Made by a program: the position numbers and the translations under genes
The notes under the pieces: model-generated
What the model was told of the DNA's origin: nothing
Databases searched by the model: none
The model's input: only the letters and a program-made list of their open reading frames with translations
Assembly: GCA_937958735.1 (NCBI GenBank)
Contig: CALGNG010000291.1
Coordinates: 1-11,002, forward strand
Direction: 5' to 3'
Length of the DNA: 11,002 bases
Source: an uncultured Aquimarina sp.
GTDB lineage: Bacteria > Bacteroidota > Bacteroidia > Flavobacteriales > Flavobacteriaceae
Shown: one piece after another, positions 1 through 6,514 of the stretch
How the letters are laid out: every line of letters starts with the position of its first letter
Position numbering within the stretch: the stretch's first letter is position 1

Positions 1-77
1 GGTTGTGTAATTTCGTAATCGGCAATCATTACATTGTATTCAATACTATCCACTATTAATTTGGAGCTAAAGGACAT
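1..77 (-). CDS. tssD: Type VI secretion tube protein TssD (Hcp-like), N-terminal 25 residues only
   Basis: The gene begins with ATG at 77 on the minus strand and runs off the left edge. The visible product starts MSFSSKLIVDSIEYNV and continues to ITQP. Bacteroidota TssD proteins typically open with MSF-x-x-KL, a short hydrophobic strand, and an EYNV-like strand followed by a Gln-rich turn, so the match is good although short. TssD is the Bacteroidota counterpart of Hcp. Hexameric rings of it stack into the inner tube fired by the type VI secretion system, and paralogues can act as effector carriers. An A-rich stretch (gtttaaaaat) directly precedes the ATG, as is common for Bacteroidota starts, and there is no Shine-Dalgarno sequence. 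No other T6SS gene is visible, so whether this is part of a cluster or an orphan copy cannot be told. The call rests on family recall of a short N-terminus. Confidence 0.6.
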   Translation of the reverse strand, partial: MSFSSKLIVDSIEYNVMIADYEITQ

Positions 78-316
78 ATTTTTAAACTTTTACAGGTTAA
101 TTTTTGCTACCCAATATACCAATTTTGGTTGTTTATTTATATAAATAAGCAACCAAAAACTCACAAGCAATTAGTTAGTAAATACCTGTATACCTCCTAT
201 AGTTAAGAAATAAGCATTTTGTCTTAAAAATATAACTCTTTATCCTATAAAGCAGATTTTAAAATAAAAAATAACAAGAAAATACGTTCGTATAAAAAAG
301 AAAAAAGTTGTGTTTT
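78..316. other. Intergenic region between the helicase-tail ORF and tssD
   Basis: This stretch has no open frame of note and is very AT-rich. It lies upstream of the tssD-like gene on the minus strand and downstream of the helicase-tail ORF. It holds the long palindrome at 123-158 and a small dyad (ATACG-tt-CGTAT) at 282-293. No exact Bacteroidota sigma-70-type -7 element (TAnnTTTG) is present on the minus strand, so the tssD promoter could not be placed. Confidence 0.6.
123..158. repeat. Long inverted repeat, 16-bp arms, 4-base centre
   Basis: The left arm at 123-138 (ttttggttgtttattt) and the right arm at 143-158 are complementary in 15 of 16 positions around a centre of atat. The only mismatch is T132 opposite G149, which would be a G-U wobble in a plus-strand transcript. 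The hairpin starts with a run of T and ends with a run of A on both strands, so it lacks the 3' U-tract of an intrinsic terminator. It sits 46 bases upstream of the tssD-like start, so an operator or a leader hairpin is possible. The role is unknown. Confidence 0.75.
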
Positions 317-901
317 TTATCTTTTCAGAATCCATTCTGGCTCTTTTTCCTGATTATTTTTAGTGGTATTGGAGTTTTCAGAAGAAATAGAAGCTTTTAT
401 AGTTTTATCTAAAACCGTTAACTCTAATTTTAAGTCTTTTAACTCACTTTCTTTACGCCAAGTAGCATTTACCACTTCATTAAGGGTAGGAATGTGCTGC
501 TCGTTTTCTTTTAATTTTTGTTGTTCCTGTTCCAATAGCGAAGGAATTTTATAGAGCGCATTCAAAAAATTAGAAGCCGCTAATTGCGGGTCGGTAGCCA
601 TGAGTCCGTTATTGTAGGTGTACTTTATATCTCCAGTACCCAATACAAAAAAACGATTGATGTTAAAATCAAATTCATCTTTCATGGAAGCCTCAGTTTT
701 AATAAGCAACGTAAAACCATACAAATTACCAATACTTCGGTATTCGCCTCTGGTATTCATTTCTTTGGATAGTTTATTGAGTTGCTTTCCTATAGTTTCT
801 ACGTTAGAACTATCTAAATTTTTTAATTGAATGGGATTTAAAATAGTTCCATCATTACTTTTCTGAATATTAGAGAGGAACTGCTTTTGATCGCTGGTCA
901 T
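317..901 (-). pseudogene. C-terminal remnant of an integrative-element SNF2 helicase/DNA methylase protein
   Basis: The 194-residue frame resembles the last part of the very large (typically well over 1500 aa) SNF2-helicase/N6-adenine methylase proteins carried by Bacteroidota conjugative transposons. Recognisable conserved stretches are IGNLYGF (57-63), an FDFNINRFFV block (77-86), KYTYNNG (93-99), NFLNALYKIP (111-120), and the coiled, charged tail from TWRKE (147) through ELKDLKLEL and VLDKTIK to about 172. The last 22 residues (SSENSN...WILKR) are low-complexity. The helicase motor, P-loop and methylase motifs are all absent. An in-frame TGA lies only four codons before the ATG at 901, so the frame does not extend upstream. 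There is no ribosome-binding signal. The simplest reading is a fragment left by loss of a mobile element. However, the frame has stayed open for 194 codons with conserved motifs intact, so a domesticated stand-alone protein is also possible. It is divergent from the nuclease gene at 1081. Confidence 0.65.
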
Positions 902-970
902 TGAAATTACTCATAGCTTAGAACTACTTGTATATTTATATACCTAAAACAATAAACCTAATGAAAAAGC

Positions 971-978
971 TATTTTTG
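971..978 (+). promoter_or_regulatory. Possible -7 element upstream of the S1/P1 nuclease
   Basis: The octamer tatttttg matches the Bacteroidota -7 consensus TAnnTTTG exactly. It would give a leader of roughly 95-100 bases before the ATG at 1081. No TTG-type -33 element is seen at the usual spacing, and exact octamers are expected by chance in DNA this AT-rich, so this is only a candidate. Confidence 0.2.
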
Positions 979-1080
979 TTAACAGAATAGTATTATTATA
1001 GCTAATTTAGAAACGTAAACTTTACATTATAGAACATAAGGAGTAGTAATTTCACTAATCCAAATTTAAAAAATAGTTTT

Positions 1081-1893
1081 ATGCGTTCATTACTTTTTCT
1101 TTTCATTTTTATTAACTGGTGTACTAGTAGTGCTGCTCCTTTTTGGGGAAAAACGGGACACCGTACCATTGGTGCCATTGCAGAAAAACATTTATGTAAA
1201 AAAACTGCAAAAAAAATAGCGAAACTTTTAAATAATAAGTCTTTAGCGTATGTTTCTATTCATAGTGATGAAATTAAGAGTGATCCAAAATATAACAAAT
1301 ACTTTCCTTGGCACTACGTTAATTTTCCTCCCAATGCCAACTATGATGAACACCCTGTTAATAAGAAGGGGGATATAGTACAGGGTATAAAAACTTGTAT
1401 ACTTAACATAAGAGATGCTAACGTTTCAAAAAATGATAAGGCTTTTTTTATAAAACTTTTAGTACACTTAGTTGGTGATTTACACCAACCATTACATGTT
1501 GGGAATGCTCATGACAAAGGGGGGAACAGTATTAAATTACAATGGTTTTATGATGATAGTAATTTACACAGGGTTTGGGATAGTGAAATGATTGATTATT
1601 ATAAAATGAGTTATTCTGAATTGAGTAATAATACTGCTCAACTTTCCAAAACGAAAATTAACGAAATAAAAAGTGGCCGCCTTTTGGACTGGGTTTATGA
1701 GTCCAAAAAACTAGCTACAGAGGTTTATGATTCTGCTAAACCTGGCCAAAATTTAACTTATAAATATATGTACCACCAATTTCCTTTGGTACAACAGCAA
1801 TTGCAGAAAGGGGGTATACGGTTGGCTCATATGTTAACTGAAATTTTCAAGAAAAAGTCAGATTGGACTACTGCTTTTTTAAATAAATTATAG
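1081..1893 (+). CDS. Secreted S1/P1-type nuclease (zinc-dependent, 270 aa)
   Basis: The product belongs to the S1/P1 nuclease family (phospholipase C/P1 nuclease fold), three-zinc enzymes that cut single-stranded DNA and RNA to 5'-mononucleotides and often show 3'-nucleotidase activity. The length is usual for bacterial members. Residues 1-19 form a signal peptide (MR, hydrophobic core LLFLFIFI, then SSAA). All nine expected zinc ligands can be placed: Trp22 and His27 in FWGKTGH, Asp63 in IHSDEIK, His78 in PWHYVN, His129, Asp133 and His139 in VHLVGDLHQPLH, and His163 and Asp167 in NLHRVWD. Family members coordinate zinc partly through the N-terminal Trp of the mature chain. Here Trp22 lies two or three residues after the most likely cleavage site, as seems common in bacterial relatives. 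It should act in the periplasm or outside the cell. It stands alone on its strand, faces the lipoprotein gene across the terminator at 1973-2007, and fits a nucleic-acid-degrading role with the neighbouring nucleoside permease and endonuclease. The family call is strong. Substrate preference is not readable. Confidence 0.93.
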   Translation: MRSLLFLFIFINWCTSSAAPFWGKTGHRTIGAIAEKHLCKKTAKKIAKLLNNKSLAYVSIHSDEIKSDPKYNKYFPWHYVNFPPNANYDEHPVNKKGDIVQGIKTCILNIRDANVSKNDKAFFIKLLVHLVGDLHQPLHVGNAHDKGGNSIKLQWFYDDSNLHRVWDSEMIDYYKMSYSELSNNTAQLSKTKINEIKSGRLLDWVYESKKLATEVYDSAKPGQNLTYKYMYHQFPLVQQQLQKGGIRLAHMLTEIFKKKSDWTTAFLNKL

Positions 1894-1972
1894 GGTTACT
1901 TTTTTGGGGTTTTACACTTACAGCAGTAACATTAGTTAACAACAATACTCCTTCTAATAGTATTTATAAACT

Positions 1973-2007
1973 AAAAAGCAGTATTCAGTTAATGAATACT
2001 GCTTTTT
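1973..2007. terminator. Bidirectional rho-independent terminator between convergent genes
   Basis: A perfect 14-bp stem (1973-1986 aaaaagcagtattc with 1994-2007) closes a 7-base loop (agttaat). The stem is flanked by A5 on the left and T5 on the right, so either strand yields a GC-containing hairpin ending in a U-run. It lies 79 bases after the S1/P1 nuclease stop (plus) and 26 bases after the lipoprotein stop (minus). It therefore serves both convergent units. Confidence 0.9.
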
Positions 2008-2033
2008 ATGTATGTAATAACTTATGGTATCTT

Positions 2034-3746
2034 TTATTCTGTAACTATAGTATAGTTCCCATTGCTCCCTAGTATTACCGTAAGTTCTTCGTCCATTGTT
2101 GATCCATCAAAAATTAAATACGTTAAAAGGAACTGCTCTCCTTCTTCTGTATCTGGAAAATTATTTCTTAACACTACATTTACAGCCTTTAACACCTCAG
2201 CATCATCCCAACCCGTGGCACTGGTTGCTCTATTAAAATTCCCAAATCGATCCAAGTTCCCTACCTCATCACTTAGATCTGCATCATCTACTAATTCAGC
2301 AACTATTAAATTGTAATCTGATTCTGTAAAGGTATAACGTGTTGCATTATCAGATATCCATACTCCATCCTTAAATTTGAAGCGAATTTCTACTGGCATT
2401 CTTTCAATTCCATCTTCTATCCCCCATTCATTTTCTTCAAAACTATACAAATCAATTCGTGTTACCGTACCCGTTTCTCCTCCTTCAAAAAACCTGTATA
2501 CTAAAAATTTGCGATCTCTCTCTTGAACAAACGGAAACTTAGTTGTTAAAAAAGTTGATAAAAAGTCTTCTGGTAAAACGGAACTACTAAAACTATCAAA
2601 CCTACCAGGTCTTCCAAATTCAGTTCCCATAGCATCGTAATCTGCTGCAGTTAACATTGTAATATCATTAGGAACACTCCAGCCTGATCCATCAAATTCA
2701 AAATATGTCATTTGGTTTTCTGTTGGGCCTTCTAAATTTCCTGTTCCATCAAATTTTATGCGTGCAAAATTAATTCTCCAACGCGCAGAAGTAGTACTAG
2801 TGGAACGGTAATTAAAAGCTAAATTTATCACCTTATCATCATATGCTGAAAAGTCAAAATCTTCTGAAAGCACAAAGTCAGACCCTGTTCCATCTGGTGT
2901 AGTTGCTAAATTAATTTCATCCCAAACAGTAGTATTTACATCCCCTGTATAATTTTCTGAAACTAATATTTTTATAAGATTTAATTGTGTTGAAAAACTA
3001 ATTACTTGCTCTATTTGAAATTTCAAGTTGCTTTGTCCTGTTAAATCAATTTCTGGAGAAATCAACCAATCGTTATTAGGAATAGGCATACCTCCAAAAC
3101 CACTCATTTCAATAAAGTCCGAAAGGCTACTCCATGATTGGCCATCCCCTTCTTCATTTACAGCTGTCCAGCCTTCAAAGCTGTCTTGAAAGTTAAAATC
3201 TATTGATGCAGAACCTGGTACCGGTTCTTCTGTAAAATTTTTATATTTTACCAATACTTTTTGCCCTTCAACAGGGTTCATCACTTTTGATTCTAATAGT
3301 GTTTCAATACTACTAATCCCATCCTCTAATGGTAAAAATGCACCACTATTAACTGTAGGATAATCTTCAACTTCCAATTCAATTTCTTGGGCATTTAATA
3401 ACTCTTCTATTTGTTCCTGAACAGTAGGTATTTCTAAATCAACTACATCTATATTCAAAAGCACTTTAGCATTTTCTTCTCTAGGTAAGTTTTCTGCCAA
3501 AATAGACGGTATATTTTCTAAAGCATCATCAAAATTAGGAAAACCTTTAAATGCTTCATAAAAGTCACCCTCTGTACTTGAATCAATACCACTAAAATCC
3601 GCGTCTGTTAATTCATAACTCAAGTCACTTACTATTGGGCCATCAACTTTTCCCAATTCATTAAATACATCTTCCAATGAATCCTCACAAGAGGTAACCA
3701 GTCCTCCAAATATTAGAGCAATTACTATATATTTTAAACTTTTCAT
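2034..3746 (-). CDS. Surface lipoprotein, choice-of-anchor J/DUF5017-like, partner of the TonB receptor
   Basis: This 570-residue protein starts with a lipoprotein signal peptide (MKSLKYIVIALIFGG, lipobox LVTSC, lipidated Cys20). An acidic EDSLED follows, which resembles the Bacteroidota lipoprotein export signal that sends lipoproteins to the cell surface. A jelly-roll domain of the choice-of-anchor J/DUF5017 type spans about 183-335, with the typical FEGWTAVN start, a Gly/Asp-rich QSW segment, WLISPEIDLTG, and a closing WRINFARIKFDG. On each side lie copies of a short module with the pattern L-T-x-x-D-Y/F, a variable linker, a helix, then g-x-x-x-L-V-x-Y-x-F. The copies are at about 44-103, 124-172, 362-424 and 471-555. 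The whole chain is rich in Asp and Glu. Its start is 19 bases after the receptor stop in the same direction, so the two are almost surely cotranscribed. By analogy with SusD-like partners it probably helps the receptor capture its ligand. It is not SusD by sequence, and no enzyme motif is visible. The ligand is unknown, and nucleic-acid fragments are inferred only from context. Confidence 0.8.
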   Translation of the reverse strand: MKSLKYIVIALIFGGLVTSCEDSLEDVFNELGKVDGPIVSDLSYELTDADFSGIDSSTEGDFYEAFKGFPNFDDALENIPSILAENLPREENAKVLLNIDVVDLEIPTVQEQIEELLNAQEIELEVEDYPTVNSGAFLPLEDGISSIETLLESKVMNPVEGQKVLVKYKNFTEEPVPGSASIDFNFQDSFEGWTAVNEEGDGQSWSSLSDFIEMSGFGGMPIPNNDWLISPEIDLTGQSNLKFQIEQVISFSTQLNLIKILVSENYTGDVNTTVWDEINLATTPDGTGSDFVLSEDFDFSAYDDKVINLAFNYRSTSTTSARWRINFARIKFDGTGNLEGPTENQMTYFEFDGSGWSVPNDITMLTAADYDAMGTEFGRPGRFDSFSSSVLPEDFLSTFLTTKFPFVQERDRKFLVYRFFEGGETGTVTRIDLYSFEENEWGIEDGIERMPVEIRFKFKDGVWISDNATRYTFTESDYNLIVAELVDDADLSDEVGNLDRFGNFNRATSATGWDDAEVLKAVNVVLRNNFPDTEEGEQFLLTYLIFDGSTMDEELTVILGSNGNYTIVTE

Positions 3747-3765
3747 TTTTTGTTATTATTAATTA

Positions 3766-6333
3766 TTAGAAATTAATTGCAGAGCTTATGCTAAATGTTC
3801 TACCTGGACCAAAGTTTACTAATGCACCTTCGGCCGTACCCCCATTATCAAATGCTCTTGTTATGTATTCTTCATTAAAAGCATTGTACAATCTTGCTAT
3901 GATCTTAGCATCTAAGGTTGCTATTTTAAATTTATGCTGTAATGAAAAGTCTACTAATCCATAATCTGGAATTTGAAAAGGGTCTACTCCTGCTGCCTGA
4001 CGATCACTTGGGTTAAAGTCTGCAAAATAGCGATCTGCATAATTGTAGGTTCCTGAAATTGTGGTTTCGGGCGTAATAAAATACCTTACTCCTAATGAAG
4101 AGGTGGTTTGCGCTGAACGTCCCACTGGCAAGTCTTCAATAAACAAGTTAATCTCCTCAATAACTTCTTGATTTTCATTAAAAATAATAGCATTTACATT
4201 GTCCTGCCACACCCAATCCCCTACCGAAAGTGCTCCTGTTATAGTAAGGGTTTTAAAAGGGCGGTATTCAAAATCCAGTTCAACTCCTTGGTGTAACGCA
4301 TTAACACCTGTAAAATTTGCAAACCTTGTTTCTTGTTGTGTTGTAATTGCTCCTGTTACTGGATCTTCAACTTGTACAATGTCTACTCTATTACTTATCT
4401 CTGTCCTATCATTCCATTGAGTTCTATACACATTTAAATTCAATGCTAATTTTTCCAAACGTAATCCATAGCCTAATTCAAAACTTAAGATCTTTTGATT
4501 TTCTGCATCTTCATTCGCTTCGTCATTATTAAATGTTGGCCAAATGGCTTCAAAAAAGGGCGCTCTTTCAAAATACCCTCCGTTTACAAAAATATTATTA
4601 TAATCATCTAAACGATAGTTAAATCCTCCTTTTCCTCCAAAACCAACAAAACTTACACCACCTGTTTTTTGATTTGGATCACTGTTTAACTTATCAAAAA
4701 AATCTTCTCTCTTATATACTGTATTGGAAACGTTTGCTGCAACAAAAGCTGAAAATTCATCTTGGTCGTACTCCAATTGAGCAAAGGTTCCATATGTTGT
4801 AATAATGGATTTGGTAAAAAAACCATATTTATCCCCTACTTGTAATGCCCTTCCTGGGTTATTAATATCTTGATCTACATCAAGTACAAATTCACCTCCT
4901 AAAAGATCTGTTAACTCTTTTGATTTTTCAACTTCTCCATACCTAACATCTAACCCTGCTGTTAATGCTAAATTTTCATTTAAATTACTGTTGTATGATG
5001 ATAATGCTCCTAACCAAGTATGATCGTTTGTTCGGGTTTGTAAAAAAGCTGTGGATTCTCCATTGGCTATATTTTCTCTCACTACCCTATCCACATCTAC
5101 AGGACCTAACTGTCCTATTCTATATTCATCAAGAGCTCCTAATCTATTACTATCGGCTCCTTCTTCAAAAGTTATCCCTCCCTTACCACTTGAATAGTAT
5201 ACTGCTGTAGATAGCTTATTGTCATCATTTACTTTCCAATAATGTGTTAAGGCTATTAAAGGTTTATGAAAAAAGTTTTCACTTAACGAAAACTCTTCTC
5301 CATTTCTAATTCCCCAATCTTTATTTAAGCGCCCTCTTCTCTCGCTACTTCTTAATTCCTGAATGGTTGACCTTTCAAAACGGGTACCATGGCGTTGTGG
5401 TGCTCCCGTTCCGGTTAACACTAATTTGTGCTTATCATTAATGCGTTTTGTTACACTTGCAAAATAGGTTACTGCTTCAAAAGGCGTTCCGTCCACATAG
5501 CCGTCTCCAACTACACGATCTGCATATATTGTGGCTGCGTATCCATTATCCATTAATCCTGTAGAGAGTTTTAAACCATATTTTGTATACCCATCGTTCC
5601 CTAAACCATATTCAAACCTTCCGCCTTTTTGGGCGTTTGATGTTTCGGTAACAATATTTATTGTTCCTCCTATAGATGGGACTGCTACTTTTGATGCACC
5701 CAAACCTCTTTGTACTTGTATGGATCGTGTAATGTTACCAATACCTGCCCAGTTACTCCAAAATACACGACCGTCTTCTATATCATTTACTGGCACTCCA
5801 TTAATAAGTACTGCAACATTTTCTGAATTAAATCCTCTTAAGGTAATTTCTCCATCTCCAAATCCTCCTCCTCCACGAGTTGTAAATACTCCTGGGGTCG
5901 ATTTTAATACTTCTACAAATTCCTGATTCCCTAACTGCTCTTCTATTTGCTCTTTTTTAATTACGGAAACAGCAACGGGGGTTTTCCTATCAATAGCTCT
6001 GGAAGAAAAAAGTGTTACCTCATCCAAACCTAAAGCATTTTCTTTTAACACCACTTCAATGTTTTGTGATTGTTTTACATCAAAAGAAAGTACCTCATTA
6101 ATATATCCAATAAAAGAAACTTTAATTTCTCCTAATTGCTTTTCAGTTTCAAGCTCAAACTCTCCATCAAAGTTGGTAGAAACACCTGTAGTAGTGCCTT
6201 TAATAATTACATCAGCTCCTGGTAATGGTACTCCATTTGTACCTTTCACAATACCTGAAATGGTATTTTGGGCATTTAAATTAGCTACAAGACTAATAAA
6301 AGCCATAGCTAATAGCATAGTTAGTTTTTTCAT
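3766..6333 (-). CDS. TonB-dependent outer-membrane receptor with carboxypeptidase-regulatory-like N-terminal domain
   Basis: The 855-residue product carries a signal peptide of 21 residues (MKKLTMLLAMAFISLVANLNA, cleaved before QN). A CarboxypepD_reg-like beta domain spans about 23-98 (ISGIVKGTNGVPLPGADVII, FDGEFEL, VSFIGY). The plug spans about 113-230 (TPVAVSVIKKEQI, LKSTPGVFTTRGGGGFGDGEITLRGF, VLINGVPVND, IQVQRGLGASKVAVPSIGGTINIVTE, each a classic plug block). The rest is a 22-strand barrel ending in the terminal aromatic strand SISSAINF. The length and the plug motifs point to a general TonB-dependent receptor rather than a ~1000-aa SusC protein. It imports a substrate over the outer membrane using TonB-ExbBD energy. 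The lipoprotein gene follows after 19 bases and forms its operon partner. The nucleoside permease gene lies 181 bases upstream in the same direction, with a possible operator between them. The substrate cannot be read from sequence. The neighbours suggest nucleosides, nucleotides or oligonucleotides, but a siderophore, cobalamin or peptide is not excluded. Confidence 0.9.
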   Translation of the reverse strand: MKKLTMLLAMAFISLVANLNAQNTISGIVKGTNGVPLPGADVIIKGTTTGVSTNFDGEFELETEKQLGEIKVSFIGYINEVLSFDVKQSQNIEVVLKENALGLDEVTLFSSRAIDRKTPVAVSVIKKEQIEEQLGNQEFVEVLKSTPGVFTTRGGGGFGDGEITLRGFNSENVAVLINGVPVNDIEDGRVFWSNWAGIGNITRSIQVQRGLGASKVAVPSIGGTINIVTETSNAQKGGRFEYGLGNDGYTKYGLKLSTGLMDNGYAATIYADRVVGDGYVDGTPFEAVTYFASVTKRINDKHKLVLTGTGAPQRHGTRFERSTIQELRSSERRGRLNKDWGIRNGEEFSLSENFFHKPLIALTHYWKVNDDNKLSTAVYYSSGKGGITFEEGADSNRLGALDEYRIGQLGPVDVDRVVRENIANGESTAFLQTRTNDHTWLGALSSYNSNLNENLALTAGLDVRYGEVEKSKELTDLLGGEFVLDVDQDINNPGRALQVGDKYGFFTKSIITTYGTFAQLEYDQDEFSAFVAANVSNTVYKREDFFDKLNSDPNQKTGGVSFVGFGGKGGFNYRLDDYNNIFVNGGYFERAPFFEAIWPTFNNDEANEDAENQKILSFELGYGLRLEKLALNLNVYRTQWNDRTEISNRVDIVQVEDPVTGAITTQQETRFANFTGVNALHQGVELDFEYRPFKTLTITGALSVGDWVWQDNVNAIIFNENQEVIEEINLFIEDLPVGRSAQTTSSLGVRYFITPETTISGTYNYADRYFADFNPSDRQAAGVDPFQIPDYGLVDFSLQHKFKIATLDAKIIARLYNAFNEEYITRAFDNGGTAEGALVNFGPGRTFSISSAINF

Positions 6334-6514
6334 AAAAGTTTTAGTTAAATAATAGTGGCTACAAATTTCAGTATTGTATTGTAAGAAGGTATTAATTCAG
6401 AGTTATTTTGTTTTATAAATATTTATAATATTCATAACACTATATAAAACTTCATAACACTCTCATTAATTTATATTTACAATAAATATACTATTATTTA
6501 ATACAGAAGTAATA
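6334..6514 (-). promoter_or_regulatory. Leader/promoter region of the receptor-lipoprotein operon
   Basis: These 181 bases separate the nucleoside permease stop from the receptor ATG on the same strand and are extremely AT-rich. They hold the tandem 11-bp repeats at 6431-6461, a perfect 16-bp palindrome (ttataaat/atttataa) at 6413-6428, and an AT-only hairpin at 6472-6490 (8-bp stem, 3-base loop) just after the permease stop. The hairpin could be a weak terminator but lacks GC pairs and a clean U-run. No exact TAnnTTTG element is present on the minus strand, so the start of transcription could not be set. The clustering of symmetric and repeated motifs suggests that the receptor operon has its own regulated promoter. 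Confidence 0.45.
6431..6461. repeat. Two identical 11-bp direct repeats with a 20-bp period (possible operator)
   Basis: The sequence ttcataacact occurs at 6431-6441 and again at 6451-6461. On the receptor's strand this reads agtgttatgaa twice. The period of 20 bases is close to two helical turns, which puts both copies on the same DNA face, as in tandem sites for response regulators or AraC-type activators. The pair begins about 100 bases before the receptor ATG. The repeat is plain in the sequence, and the binding role is inferred. Confidence 0.6.

Noticed and set aside
363..830. Several 60-70-codon plus-strand frames (363-554, 584-772, 618-830)
   Set aside because: They lie antisense inside the helicase-tail frame, overlap one another and have no recognisable motifs.
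5531..5926. 131-codon plus-strand frame
   Set aside because: It is antisense to the plug region of the TonB receptor, whose motifs are clear. The Pro/Ser-rich product is typical of a shadow frame.
6472..6490. Hairpin after the permease stop as a rho-independent terminator
   Set aside because: The 8-bp stem is entirely A-T and is not followed by a clear U-run on the minus strand, so it was left inside the leader region entry.
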